From: Megaleporinus macrocephalus
Taxonomy: Eukaryota > Chordata > Actinopteri > Characiformes > Anostomidae
Direction of reading: 5' to 3'
Assembly (NCBI GenBank): GCA_021613375.1
Contig: CM038714.1
Location: forward strand, 44,035,623-44,099,622
DNA length: 64,000 bases
Part shown: piece by piece, positions 12,803 to 25,842 of the stretch
How the letters are laid out: each line of letters begins with the position of its first letter
How positions within the stretch are numbered: position 1 is the first letter of the stretch
Program-made: the position numbers and the translations under genes
The notes under the pieces: generated by a model
What the model was told of the DNA's origin: nothing
Seen by the model: the letters and a program-made list of their open reading frames with translations, nothing else
Databases searched by the model: none

Positions 12803-15662
12803 AGCAGTAATACTAACCAATCTGCACCCAAGAGCAGTAATACTAACCAATCTGCATCCAATAGCAGTAATACTAACCAATCTGCACCCAATAGCAGTAA
12901 TACTAACCAATCAGCACCCAATAGCAGTAATACCAACCAATCTGCACCCAATAGCAGTAATACTAACCAATCTGCACCCAATAGCAGTAATACTAACCAA
13001 TCTGCACCCAATAGCAGTAATACCAACCAATCAGCACCCAATCGCAGTAATACTAACCAATCAGCACCCAATAGCAGTAATACTAACCAATCTGCACCCA
13101 ATAGCAGTAATACTAACCAATCAGCACCCAATAGCAGTAATAACAACCAATCTGCACCCAATAGCAGTAATACTAACCAATCAGCACCCAATAGCAGTAA
13201 TACTAACCAATCTGCACCCAATAGCAGTAATACTAACCAATCTGCATCCAATAGCAGTAATACTAACCAATCTGCACCCAATAGCAGTAATACTAACCAA
13301 TCTGCACCCAATAGCAGTAAAACTAACCAATCTGCACCCAATAGCAGTAATACTAACCAATCTGCACCCAATAGCAGTAATACCAACCAATCTGCACCCA
13401 ATAGCAGTAATACTAACCAATCTGCACCCAAGAGCAGAAATACCAACCAATCTGCACCCAATAGCAGTAATACTAACCAATCTGCACCCAATAGCAGTAA
13501 TACCAACCAATCTGCACCCAATAGCAGTAATACCAACCAATCAGCACCCAATAGCAGTAATAATAACCAATCAGCACCCAAAAACAGTAATACTAACCAA
13601 TCTGCACCCTACAGCAGTAATACTAACCAATCTGCACCCAATAGCAGTAATACTAACCAATCAGCACCCAATAGCAGTAATACCAACCAACCTGCACCCA
13701 ATAGCAGTAATACTAACCAATCTGCACCCAATAGCAGTAATACTAACCAATCTGCACCCAATAGCAGTAATACTAACCAATCAGCACCCAATAGCAGTAA
13801 TACCAACCAATCAGCACCCAAGAGCAGTAATACTAACCAATCTGCACCGAATAGCAGTAATACCAACCAATCAGCACCCAACAGCAGTAATATTAACCAA
13901 TCTGCACCCAATAGCAGTAATACCAACCAATCAGCACCCAACAGCAGTAATACTAACCAATCTGCACCCAATAGCAGTAATACTAACCAATCAGCCCCCA
14001 ATAGCAGTAATACTAACCAATCTGCACCCAATAGCAGTAATACTAACCAATCAGCACCCAATAGCAGTAATACTAACCAGTCTGCACCCAACAGCAGTAA
14101 TACTAACCAATCTGCACCCAATAGCAGTAATACTAACCAATCTGCACCCAATAGCAGTAATACTAACCAATCTGCACCCAATAGCAGTAATACCAACCAA
14201 TCTGCACCCAATAGCAGTAACACCAACCAATCTGCACCCAATAGCAGTAATACCAACCAATCTGCACCCAATAGCAGTAATACTAACCAATCTGCACCCA
14301 ATAGCAGTAATACCAACCAATCTGCACCCAATAGCAGTAATACCAACCAATCTGCACCCAATAGCAGTAATACTAACCAATCTGCACCCAATAGCAGTAA
14401 TACTAACCAATCTGCACCCAATAGCAGTAATACCAACCAATCTGCACCCAATAGCAGTAATACTAACCAATCTGCACCCAATAGCAGTAATACTAACCAA
14501 TCAGCACCCAATAGCAGTAATACCAACCAATCTGCACCCAATAGCAGTAATACCAACCAATCTGCACCCAATAGCAGTAATACCAACCAATCTGCACCCA
14601 AAAGCAGTAATACTAACCAATCTGCACCCAATAGCAGTAATACTAACCAATCTGAACCCAATAGCAGTAATACTAATCAATCTGCACCCAATAGCAGTAA
14701 TACCAACCAATCTGCACCCAATAGAAGTAATACTAACCAATCTGCACCCAATAGCAGTGATACTAACCAATCTGCACCCAATAGCAGTAATACCAACCAA
14801 TCTGCACCCAATAGCAGTAATACTAACCAATCAGCACCCAATAGCAGTAATACTAACCAATCTGCACCCAATAGCAGTAATACTAACCAATCAGCACCCA
14901 ATAGCAGTAATACTAACCAATCAGCACCCAATAGCAGTAATACCAACCAATCTGCACCCAATAGCAGTAATACTAACCAATCTGCACCCAATAGCAGTAA
15001 TACCAACCAATCTGCACCCAACAGCAGTAATACTAACCAATCAGCACCCAATAGCAGTAATACTAACCAATCTGCACCCAATAGCAGTAATACTAACCAA
15101 TCTGCACCCAATAGCAGTAATAACAACCAATCTGCACCCAATAGCAGTAATACTAACCAATCTGCACCCAATAGCAGTAATACTAACCAATCAGCACCCA
15201 ATAGCAGTAATACTAACCAATCTGCACCCAATAGCAGTAATACTAACCAATCTGCACCCAATAGCAGTAATACCAACCAATCTGCACCCAATAGCAGTAA
15301 TACCAACCAATCAGCACCCAATAGCAGTAATACTAACCAATCTACACCCAATAGCAGTAATACTAACCAATCTGCACCCAATAGCAGTAATACCAACCAA
15401 TCAGCACCCAATCGCAGTAATACTAACCAGTCAGCACCCAATAGCAGTAATACCAACCAATCTACACCCAATAGCAGTAATACTAACCAATCTACACCCA
15501 ATAGCAGTAATACTAACCAATCTGCACCCAATAGCAGTAATACCAACCAATCAGCACCCAATCGCAGTAATACTAACCAATCAGCACCCAATAGCAGTAA
15601 TACCAACCAATCTACACCCAATAGCAGTAATACCAACCAATCAGCACCCAAGAGCAGTAATA
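12803..15662 (+). repeat. 30-bp minisatellite, about 95 copies
   Basis: Unit AGCAGTAATACTAACCAATC followed by TGCACCCAAT, repeated about 95 times with few indels. Main variants are ACT/ACC and TCT/TCA; rare ones include CGC for AGC and AAG for AAT. Because 30 is divisible by 3, open frames run through the array on both strands (990 and 976 codons forward). The ten-residue repeat frame (SAPNSSNTNQ) is not supported as a gene. Confidence 0.97.
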
Positions 15663-16695
15663 TGAAATATATTAATAATAATAATAATAAAAACAGAACA
15701 TAAGTGATTCATTTCAAGCCTGCAGCCTAGTATCAAATAATCCACTGCTCAGTAGCAGTCCATGAGAAATGCATTAAGACGGATTGATGTTATTTTCACT
15801 CTTGGTGTCGAGCTGATCCATCACAGTTGTGATGCTGTGGCCCGCTGCTGACCACACAGAGGCTGGACAGTGGAAGCGAGGCGGCCTGTGTGACCCGTGT
15901 TGATTTAACCCGGAGTCTAACACTGTGTCTGAGGGAGAAAGTGTGTGACGGGTGCTGGGCACGGCGCTTGGCCGCCACAGGCAGCCTCGGCTCTCCCCAG
16001 AGCAGAGCATTTAGAGGGGATGAAGGGGAGGGGGAGGAGTGAAGAAACACAATACAAAAGGGCACGCGAATGGTAAGATGGCAATGATAGAGGGAGGAGA
16101 TGACAAAGAGGAATCCCTCCAGTTAGCTTAGCGCTTGGCAGGTTCAGAAATCACAGCATATCCTGAGCCACTGACCGTTCCCACACTTCATCACTCTCAG
16201 CAGAGCGCAGGCCCACAGCCAAGAGAAGACAACACACACACTAAACGACCAAGATGTGAACATTCGCACACTTAAAGAGCACACTCAGGCCTTCCGTTAT
16301 CTTTTCATTCGTATTGGCACGAATGAAAACTACAGACAACTACAGACAACTACAGACGACAAAGAGTAAATTAAGATGTTTAAATAGACTGGTGACCTTT
16401 AGACTAGCGACCTGTCCAGGGTGTTTCCTGCCCAACAGGAGCTGGGACAGGCTCCAGCACCTCCCCACAACCCAGAAGGATAAACAGCTTAGAAGATAAA
16501 TGAAGGAATGAGCTGTCTACAGACTACTGCCACCGGGATTAGAAGCACAGTGCTTTGCAGTTGAAAGTAGACAGTGCTGTTAAAGCTCATAGGAAGTGCT
16601 TGTGACAAGAAGCTTGTAAAGATTTCATCTACTCACAAGGATTGACTGGCCATCAGACAGACTGCTGAGAGAGTGAGAAAGGGAAATATGCTTGG

Positions 16696-16728
16696 TCACT
16701 ACCAGCAAAACGATTTAGTACACTACCA
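16696..16728 (-). repeat. inverted unit at the left edge of the 24-bp array
   Basis: CACTACCAGCAAAACGATTTAGTACACTACCA is the reverse complement of a unit-like sequence of the array that follows, so the array begins next to one unit in opposite orientation. Confidence 0.75.
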
Positions 16729-16732
16729 CTCA

Positions 16733-19700
16733 AAACGGTTGACCAGTAGTGATCTAAAGTGTTTGGCTGGTAGTGATCTAAAACGTTTGATTGGTAGTGT
16801 ATCTAAAACGTTTGACTGGTAGTGTATCTAAAACGTTTGACTGGTAGTGTACTGAAACGTTTGACTGGTAGTGATCTAAAACGTTTGACTGGTAGTGATC
16901 TAAAACGTTTGGCTGGTAGTGTACTAAAATGTTTGGCTGGTAGTGATCTAAAACGTTTGGCTGGTAGTGTATCTAAAACGTTTGACTGGTAGTGATCTAA
17001 AACGTTTGGCTGGTAGTGTATCTAAAACGTTTGACTGGTAGTGTACTGAAACGTTTGACTGGTAGTGTATCTAAAACGTTTGACAGGTAGTGTACTAAAA
17101 CGTTTGACTGGTAGTGTATCTAAAACGTTTGGCTGGTAGTGTACTAAAACGTTTGACTGGTAGTGTATCTAAAACGTTTGACAGGTAGTGTACTAAAACG
17201 TTTGACTGGTAGTGTATCTAAAACGTTTGGCTGGTAGTGTACTAAAACGTTTGACTGGTAGTGATCTAAAACGTTTGACTGGTAGTGTATCTAAAACGTT
17301 TGACTGGTGGTGTACTAAAACGTTTGGCTGGTAGTGTATCTAAAACGTTTGACTGGTAGTGTACTAAAGCGTTTGACTGGTAGTGTACTAAAACGTTTGG
17401 CTGGTAGTGTACTAAAACGTTTGGCTGGTAGTGTACTAAAGCGTTTGGCTGGTAGTGTACTAAAACGTTTGGCTGGTAGTGTACTAAAACGTTTGGCTGG
17501 TAGTGTACTAAAGTGTTTGACTGGTAGTGAACTAAAACGTTTGGCTGGTAGTGATCTAAAACGTTTGACTGGTAGTGTACTAAAACATTTGACTGGTAGT
17601 GTACTAAAGTGTTTGACTGGTAGTGTACTATAACGTTTGGCTGGTAGTGATCTAAAACGTTTGACTGGTAGTGTACTAAAACGTTTGGCTGGTAGTGTAC
17701 TAAAGTGTTTGACTGGTAGTGTACTAAAACGTTTGACTGGTAGTGTATCTAAAACGTTTGGCTGGTAGTGTACTAAAGTGTTTGACTGGTAGTGTACTAA
17801 AATGTTTGGCTGGTAGTGTACTAAAACGTTTGACTGGTAGTGTACTAAAGTGTTTGACTGGTAGTGTACTAAAGCACTTGACTGGTAGTGTACTAAAGCG
17901 TTTGACTGGTAGTGATCTAAAACGTTTGACTGGTAGTGTACTAAAGCGTTTGACTGGTAGTGTACTAAAACGTTTGGCTGGTAGTGTACTAAAGCGTTTG
18001 GCTGGTAGTGTACTAAAGCTTTTGACTGGTAGTGTACTAAAACGTTTGTCTGGTAGTGTACTAAAGCGTTTGGCTGGTAGTGATCTAAAACGTTTGACTG
18101 GTAGTGTACTAAAGCGTTTGACTGGTAGTGTACTAAAACGTTTGGCTGGTAGTGTACTAAAACGTTTGACTGGTAGTGTACTAAAACGTTTGGCTGGTAG
18201 TGTACTAAAGTGTTTGACTGGTAGCGTACTAAAATGTTTGGCTGGTAGTGTACTAAAATGTTTGACTAGTAGTGTACTAAAGTGTTTGACTGGTAGTGTA
18301 CTAAAGCGTTTGGCTGGTAGTGTACTAAAACGTTTGTCTGGTAGTGTACTAAAGAGTTTGGCTGGTAGTGTGCTAAAACGTTTGTCTGGTAGTGATCTAA
18401 AACGTTTGACTGGTAGTGTACTAAAGCGTTTGACTGGTAGTGTACTAAAGCACTTGACTGGTAGTGTACTAAAGCGTTTGACTGGTAGTGATCTAAAACG
18501 TTTGACTGGTAGTGTACTAAAGCGTTTGACTGGTAGTGTACTAAAACGTTTGGCTGGTAGTGTACTAAAGCGTTTGGCTGGTAGTGTACTAAAGCTTTTG
18601 ACTGGTAGTGTACTAAAACGTTTGTCTGGTAGTGTACTAAAGCGTTTGGCTGGTAGTGATCTAAAACGTTTGACTGGTAGTGTACTAATACATTTGACTG
18701 GTAGTGTATCTAAAACGTCTCACTGGTAGTGTATCTAAAACGTTTGGCTGGTAGTGATCTAAAACGTTTGGCTGGTAGTGTACTAAAACGTTTGGCTGGT
18801 AGTGTACTAAAACGTTTGGCTGGTAGTGTACTAAAGTGTTTGACTGGTAGTGTACTAAAACGTTTGGCTGGTAGTGATCTAAAACGTTTGACTGGTAGTG
18901 TACTAAAACATTTGGCTGGTAGTGTACTAAAATATTTGACTGGTAGTGTACTAAAGTATTTGACTGGTAGTGTACTAAAACGTTTGGCTGGTAGTGATCT
19001 AAAACGTTTGACTGGTAGTGTACTAAAACGTTTGGCTGGTAGTGTACTAAAGTGTTTGACTGGTAGTGTACTAAAACGTTTGACTGGTAGTGTACTAAAA
19101 CGTTTGACTGGTAGTGTACTAAAGTGTTTGACTGGTAGTGTACTAAAATGTTTGGCTGGTAGTGTACTAAAACATTTGACTGGTAGTGTACTAAAGTGTT
19201 TGACTGGTAGTGTACTAAAGCGTTTGGCTGGTAGTGTACTAAAACGTTTGTCTGGTAGTGTACTAAAGCGTTTGGCTGGTAGTGTGCTAAAACGTTTGTC
19301 TGGTAGTGTACTAAAGCGTTTGACTGGTAGTGTACTAAAGCACTTGACTGGTAGTGTACTAAAGCGTTTGACTGTTAGTGATCTAAAACGTTTGACTGGT
19401 AGTGTACTAAAGCGTTTGACTGGTAGTGTACTAAAACGTTTGGCTGGTAGTGTACTAAAGCGTTTGGCTGGTAGTGTACTAAAGCGTTTGACTGGTAGTG
19501 TACTAAAACGTTTGACTGGTAGTGATCTAAAACGTTTGACAGGTAGTGATCTAAAACGTTTAGCTGGTAGTGATCTAAAACGTTTGACTGGTATTGATCT
19601 AAAACGTTTAGCTGGTAGTGATCTAAAATGTTTAGCTGGTAATGATCTAAAGCGTTTGTCTGGTAGTGTATCTAAAACGTTTAGCTGGTAATGATCTGCG

Positions 19701-20659
19701 TTTGACTGGTAGTGTACTAAAACGTTTGACTGGTAGTGATCTAAAACGTTTGACTGGTAGTGATCTAAAACGTTTGACTGGTAGTGATCTAAAACGTTTA
19801 GCTGGTAGTGATCTAAAACGTTTGACTGGTATTGATCTAAAACGTTTAGCTGGTAGTGATCTAAAATGTTTAGCTGGTAATGATCTAAAGCGTTTGTCTG
19901 GTAGTGTATCTAAAACGTTTAGCTGGTAATGATCTAAAGCGTTTGTCTGGTAGTGTATCTAAAACGTTTGACTGGTAGTGTACTAAAACGTTTGTCTGGT
20001 AGTGATCTAAAATGTTTGACTGGTAGTATATCTAAAACGTTTGACTGGTAGTGATCTAAAACGTTTGACTGGTAGTGTATCTAAAATGTTTGACTGGTAG
20101 TGATCTAAAATGTTTGACTGGTAGTGATCTAAAACGTTTGACTGGTAGTGTATCTAAAATGTTTGACTGGTAGTGATCTAAACGTTTGACTGGTAGTGAT
20201 CTAAAACGTTTGACTGGTAGTGATCTAAACGTTTGACTGGTAGTGATCTAAAACGTTTGACTGGTAGTGTATCTAAAATGTTTGACTGGTAGTGTATCTA
20301 AAATGTTTGACTGGTAGTGTATCTAAAATGTTTGACTGGTAGTGATCTAAAACGTTTGACTGGTAGTGTATCTAAAATGTTTGACTGGTAGTGATCTAAA
20401 CGTTTGACTGGTAGTGTATCTAAAATGTTTGACTGGTAGTGTATCTAAAATGTTTGACTGGTAGTGTATCTAAAACGTTTGGCTGGTAGTGTATCTAAAA
20501 CGTTTGACTGGTAGTGTATCTAAAACGTTTGACTGGTAGTGTATCTAAAATGTTTGACTGGTAGTGATCTAAAACGTTTGACTGGTAGTGTATCTAAAAT
20601 GTTTGACTGGTAGTGATCTAAAACGTTTGACTGGTAGTATATCTAAAATGTTTGACTGG
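16733..20659 (+). repeat. 24/25-bp minisatellite with higher-order repeats, about 162 copies
   Basis: Unit CTGGTAGTGTACTAAAACGT then TTGA, with a GTGATC version (24 bp) and a GTGTATC version (25 bp). Higher-order copies are visible: a block containing the rare AAAGCACTTG unit recurs at 17866, 18443 (576 bp on) and about 19333. A 238-bp block with GGTATTGATC recurs at 19591 and 19829. The 25-bp versions dominate at both edges and the 24-bp ones in the centre, so stop-free frames appear only in the centre. Confidence 0.97.
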
Positions 20660-20751
20660 TACGCAACTTTTTCTGAATTGGGGTTGTAGATTGTAGGTGT
20701 AGCTGGTAAAGTGGAAGCTCATTCATGCAAACATTGATTCCTAAAGCGTGA
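20660..20751 (+). repeat. 92-bp inverted repeat, left arm
   Basis: Perfect reverse complement of 21844-21935. It replaces array sequence: 24-bp units stop at 20659 and resume at 20752. It includes an AATTGGGGTTGTA transposon end. Confidence 0.95.
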
Positions 20752-20950
20752 TCTAAACGTTTGACTGGTAGTGATCTAAAACGTCTCACTGGTAGTGGTC
20801 TAAAACGTCTCACTGGTAGTGGTCTAAAACGTCTCACTGGTAGTGATCTAAAACGTCTCACTGGTAATGATCTAAAACGTCTCACTGGTAGTGATCTAAA
20901 ACGTCTCACTGGTAGTGATCTAAAACGTCTCACTGGTAGTGATCTGAAGT
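20752..20950 (+). repeat. second block of the 24-bp minisatellite
   Basis: Eight or nine units in the same orientation as the main array, mostly a GTCTCACTGGTAGTG variant that is rare in the main array. Confidence 0.93.
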
Positions 20951-21843
20951 GTTTGAATTACAAACACACTCCTTTGGGTGACAAGAATATCATTTAATAT
21001 CTAACCAACAGAGGTCTTCTGAGCTGTTCTCTGTACTGTTGATGGTGAACATTTTCTTTAGAGACTATTCGGTTTTATAACGTCCTGCATGCACTCCTGC
21101 ACCTTTCATAGTAAACACAAATTCATCACAAATATAGATTTCAATATGCAGTTTTAAAACAATGTCTAATATGTACTACCATAAAACAGAGTCTCAGAGA
21201 ACAGACAGTGTCTTCATAACCATGTAAACATGTAATAACTTTTTGTAAAGTAGCTTTTGAGGTATTAACAGCTTTAGACGTCTGGTTCCTATCACCACCA
21301 CTGTGAACAATTCTGACCTCATCGGTTACTCTAGAATGACCACTCTGAATGATTCTATTCAAAACTCAACCCTTTCCTTGTGGAGAACTGAATCAAGAAG
21401 GGTTTTTTTATTCTATAAAGTTATCGCTCCGGCGATCCGAGGTTTTCTTGCAACTGCAACAACATCTACCTGACAAGAAGCTTTGCGTACGGAACGACAA
21501 AACTGCACTGCTGTGTTACAGCCGGGCTCTTTCAGATATCACACTCATGTATGGACGGCTTAACGTTGGTTTAATCCTGCCGGAAGGATGTCAGGATCTA
21601 AGAGCGTGGAAAGTTCAGCTGTTCCCGTGTCTCCACTGACAGATACAGCAGATACAGCAGCATGAGGAAGAGAGCAGTGAAGGCGGTGGAAGCAGAAGGT
21701 TGAAGGATGTTTATGAGCAATGAGCAAGAGACACTGGAGTCGTAAACCTCTGCAGCAAGGTAGCAAAGATGGAAGGATGGAAACAGAAGAGAGATGAGCT
21801 TTCTACATCTTGAAGCACCCATAAAAACTTGGTACCACTTATT

Positions 21844-21935
21844 TCACGCTTTAGGAATCAATGTTTGCATGAATGAGCTTCCACTTTACCAGCTACACCT
21901 ACAATCTACAACCCCAATTCAGAAAAAGTTGCGTA
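21844..21935 (-). repeat. 92-bp inverted repeat, right arm
   Basis: Perfect reverse complement of 20660-20751. The part from 21907 is the left end of the MITE at 21907-22163, so this arm is probably the original copy. Confidence 0.95.
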
Positions 21936-22163
21936 AAACGTAAATAAATGTAAACAAAAAACAATGCAATGATGTGCAAACATTTTAATTTACAATACAA
22001 CAAATGTTGAAAGATGTTAAAATTTTAGGAAAAATTCTTAATGCATTTCAAACCTGATGGCAGCAACACATCTCAGTATTCTATTGTGAATAAACTATGA
22101 GTCTATGAGATTTGCAAATTCACATTTTACACAGCGTCCCACCTGAATTGGAATTGGGGTGTA
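21907..22163. mobile_element. MITE with ACAACCCCAATTC ends
   Basis: Begins TACAACCCCAATTCAGAAAA and ends GAATTGGAATTGGGGTGTA, an inverted pair. The terminus ACAACCCCAATTC(C) is common in otherwise unrelated fish sequences. Only 257 bp, no coding capacity. Confidence 0.75.
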
Positions 22164-24597
22164 GATGCACTCCGTAGATTATTCTCTGTAGGTTAACACC
22201 ACAATGATATAAACTATGTACGATGATGGTATACCAACTATTGTGTTGGAAACCAATATAAAACCCATTTTAGAGCCAAAACAATAGCAAGGACAACTAC
22301 ATATTTATGAAAGCACATGTTAATAAAAACCCAACAATCAACATCCTCATATAAAGCATGCTAAAATATACATATTAATAATAAAAAAATAAAAACTCCA
22401 GCATCCAAGCTAAAGCATGCTGCCATAACGGTCTTTGTAGACCAGTACGTACAATGCAACGCTTTTCTTTATATTAGGCATCTGATGTTTTAAACTGGGC
22501 TTTGGAAATGGGTGTTTTTCCACTCTGTTAGAGAAGCAGGTCTCACATTCACAGATCCACAGAAATGACATTCTATATAGCGTGCTATATAGGGAGGAGG
22601 ATGGGTTTCAAATTCATCTGTTGACAAACCGTGTTACAGTGATATAGCAATTCAATTTTAATTCAATTCATTTATACAGCATGTTTAAAAGCCAAGAGTG
22701 TCAGCGGAATAAAAAATTGAATTAATTAAGGGAAAATAGTATTAAATAAGACCAGAATAGTAAAAACAAGCAGAGTAAAATAGTAGGCATAGCAAAAACT
22801 AAAGTAAACAGTAAAGTAAGAGTGGTAAAAATGGTAATGGTTTAATAAAAACAAGATTAGATTAGTTTTGTGGCTAACTTTGCCACAGTGTGTACTGAAA
22901 CGTGCTGAAACAAAAAAAAATAGGCAGTCTACAGTCTACAACTGTCTACAACCATATTTACATTTACACTTCACAGTTCTACGCAGTCAAACAGGGAAAA
23001 GTTGGCATATAGGGACGTCTGTACCACAATGTTGATTTTGTTGCCCCTGTTTAGGCGTGCTCACGTGTGTAAGAGCAATGGTTGGGATTGTGGTTGTGAC
23101 TGTCATGTGGCTCCTCAAGCTGCAAAACAAGCAACTAAAACTTCTGACAGAAATCCATCAAATTGTCTGACTACACGGCCAACATCGCTCGATGAAGCTA
23201 AAATTTGGTCCAATCACAAAACCCGAAGTACACCTGGCCTAACACAATGACTTTATACCCCTCTGTGTTGCTTGTACAGTTACAGTACAGTTTCTACACC
23301 CATAATGCACCGCTTTACCTTATGGATGATCCTAGTCTGCTGACTGTAGCCCATTCACTACAGTACAATTTATCAGCCACACTCTGATACTGTGTCCATC
23401 AATAAAAAGGGACCACTACGAGGCCACCAGGGAGTGTTGGACCCTTCTCAGCACAATAGTGACATGGTAGTGGTGCGGCATTAGTGAAACAAGCTTAGAG
23501 CTGGAAGCATTTATTGATTTAATGATAATTATAGAAAAAGAAATAAAATCTTTTTCTATAATGCTGTTTCTGCAGAAATGCCACCAGAAACAGTGTTTTA
23601 TATGAACAGGTCTAATTACGGGAGCACACAATATGGAGATATAATGTGAAAAGCTGTTGGATATCACAAAGTTAATTTTAATTTTCTTCTGTGTAAAAGA
23701 AATATAAGCAACTTCTTCTTTAAACAAATAATGGTACACAATTACAAATGCACCACTCACTATTGTGTGGCAAAAGCCATTTGCCTATTGATCCAGACCT
23801 AATTAGGCACAGTAAAAGTGCTGGAGTTTTAAATAAGAACCAGAGAGGCAGAGGTTAACTGCAAAAAAAAAAAAAGAAATAAATAATAAAAAAATTGGTG
23901 GGATTCAAATGTGGTTTGTTTCCTCTAACAAAACACTCCACAGCAACAGCCAGTGGCAGCATTCAACATGTCAGACAATGCAGGCAGCACAGCCTCATAT
24001 CCACTCTGCCTTTCCTTTGATTTAAATACTTATATAATTCCCAAATATTCCCGATTTTTTATTTCTATTTACTTCAAACATCTTTTTATGATTAACACTG
24101 CCAGTAGTCAGATGAGGGCTCTCTAGTTCAGACTCAACAATCTTTCACAACAACCTGTTTCTTTGACATAAGGAACTCCTGTAGTGTGTAAATCTTACAT
24201 ACAGATAGATTGGAAACATTAATGGTAGAGATTTTATGGAATTAAAGGGGAAGCAACAGGGTTAGGGGTGAGCAGGGGGTGGCATTCCCTTGCATCCCTT
24301 ATCAAATGAGGCCTACACGTATATACTCTCAGAAAACAAAGTACTTACACTGGGGCAGCAGCCCTTTGGTCATTGGGGTAATATCCACAAGGGTTGGTCT
24401 GCTGTATCTTTAGTTAGAGTATATAACTGTACCATAGTTGATTGTGGTTATATTGTATATTGAAAAAGGTATAGTTATGTATGTTTTTTTCTAACCAATT
24501 CAAACCATCGTTGGGTCCAATTGTTGGGTCTTCATACAAAAAAGGTACCTGTTTTCTGACTCTTGTATCCAACTATTCCCACAATGTGCACTATTGT

Positions 24598-25460
24598 ACA
24601 CCACCTGGCCAAAAAAGTCTCTGTTTGGATTTAAATAAGTAAATACATTGATTCAGAGAATGACTGCAGCGATTGATGTTTTGGCTGGCAACGATTCTTG
24701 GCTGTGAAAAAGATGTCAATGTGTTTCAGATGGGTCAAATTATTCGCCTACAGCAAACAAATCAAATACTACGGAGACTGAGCTGAATGACTGGAGTTGG
24801 GTTAAGAAGGTGGAGCATCAACCAGGCCAAAAAAATATGGATCTGTAAAAAACCCTGTGTAAGGTCAAATTCTAAAAAATGGACAGAAGAAGTCATGTCT
24901 ACATGACCAATGCAACAAACGCTTGCAGGATTGGATCTAAACTGCATGGGTGACCAGAAGAAAACCACTTGTTAGTGAGGTTAATGAGAAAAATGCTTCA
25001 GTTTTTCGGGGAGCATATAGGTTGAACTCTGGAGCAATGAAAAGGTTATATGGTCTGAAGAGTCCAGACTGACCCTATTCCAGAGTGATGGGTGTGTCAG
25101 GGTAAGCGGCGAAGTGCATGAAGCGATGCAGTCACAATACTGAGTGACCAATGTGTAAGGCTATAAAGGCATTGTTATGATCTGGGGTTGCTTCAATTGG
25201 TCAGCTGATCACCTGAATCTATTGAATGACCAGGTTATCCCATCAATGGATTTTTACTTCCCTGATGGCTCAGGCAAAAATTCCAAGATGTCAATGCCAA
25301 GGTTCTCACATCGGGGCTCACATTGTGAAAAAGAGGTTCAGGAAGCATGAAGAACCTTTTTCACACGTGGACTGGCCACCAATCCTGACATGAAGTCTTT
25401 GAGATGTGGTGTCGGAGGATTTAAGGAGTGATTCAACTATCCAATGACCCAACATTAATG
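24598..25460 (+). pseudogene. Tc1/mariner remnant
   Basis: Starts at a CACCTGGCCAAAAAAGTC terminus and contains broken transposase traces: MGQIIRLQQTNQ, then HEAMQSQY, IVMIWGCFNWSADHL and, near the end, a TNPDMK-like SPDMN block. Stops and frameshifts throughout. Confidence 0.75.
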
Positions 25461-25488
25461 CCACTCTGGATGGAATGCATATTGTGAC

Positions 25489-25842
25489 TAGGGATGTAAG
25501 AAAATATCGAAATATGGAATATCGGGATGTTATGTTTTGTGATACTGTATCGATTCTCGAAAACACAGATTCCTGACAGACAGTGAATTAGTGTGTGTTG
25601 TGTTTAAACCTCTGACCACTAGATGGCAGTGCTGTAATCCATTTTCAGCTCCACTCCAACATTAACAAGCAGCACAAGGGCGCAATGCTATTGTAAGCAT
25701 TGACAAACCTGTTCATACAGTGATAGCAGGATTTGAGAAATCACAATACATCACTTTCAGTATCGCAATATATTGCGATATACTGAATCGTGACCGCTGT
25801 ATCACAATACGTATTGTATCGTCAGGTTCTTGCCGATACACT
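25489..25842 (-). mobile_element. hAT MITE family 1, copy A (truncated)
   Basis: Starts TAGGGATGTAAGAAAATATC and is the reverse of copies B (33713-34081) and C (42318-42711). It shares GCAGTGCTGTAATCCATTTT and CTCCACTCCAACATTAACAA. The last few bases of the other terminus are lost, and no target-site duplication is left. Confidence 0.8.

Noticed and set aside
12803..15662. CRISPR-like array
   Set aside because: Units are contiguous with no unique spacers, and the genome is eukaryotic.
12731..15703. 990-residue Asn/Ser/Gln-rich protein gene
   Set aside because: It is a stop-free pass through a 30-bp minisatellite. Frames are open on both strands, there is no signal peptide or known domain, and it begins at the end of a transposon.
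17334..19929. Leu/Lys/Arg octapeptide-repeat proteins (up to 328 codons)
   Set aside because: Produced by the 24-bp array; 25-bp units and mutations break the frame at each end.
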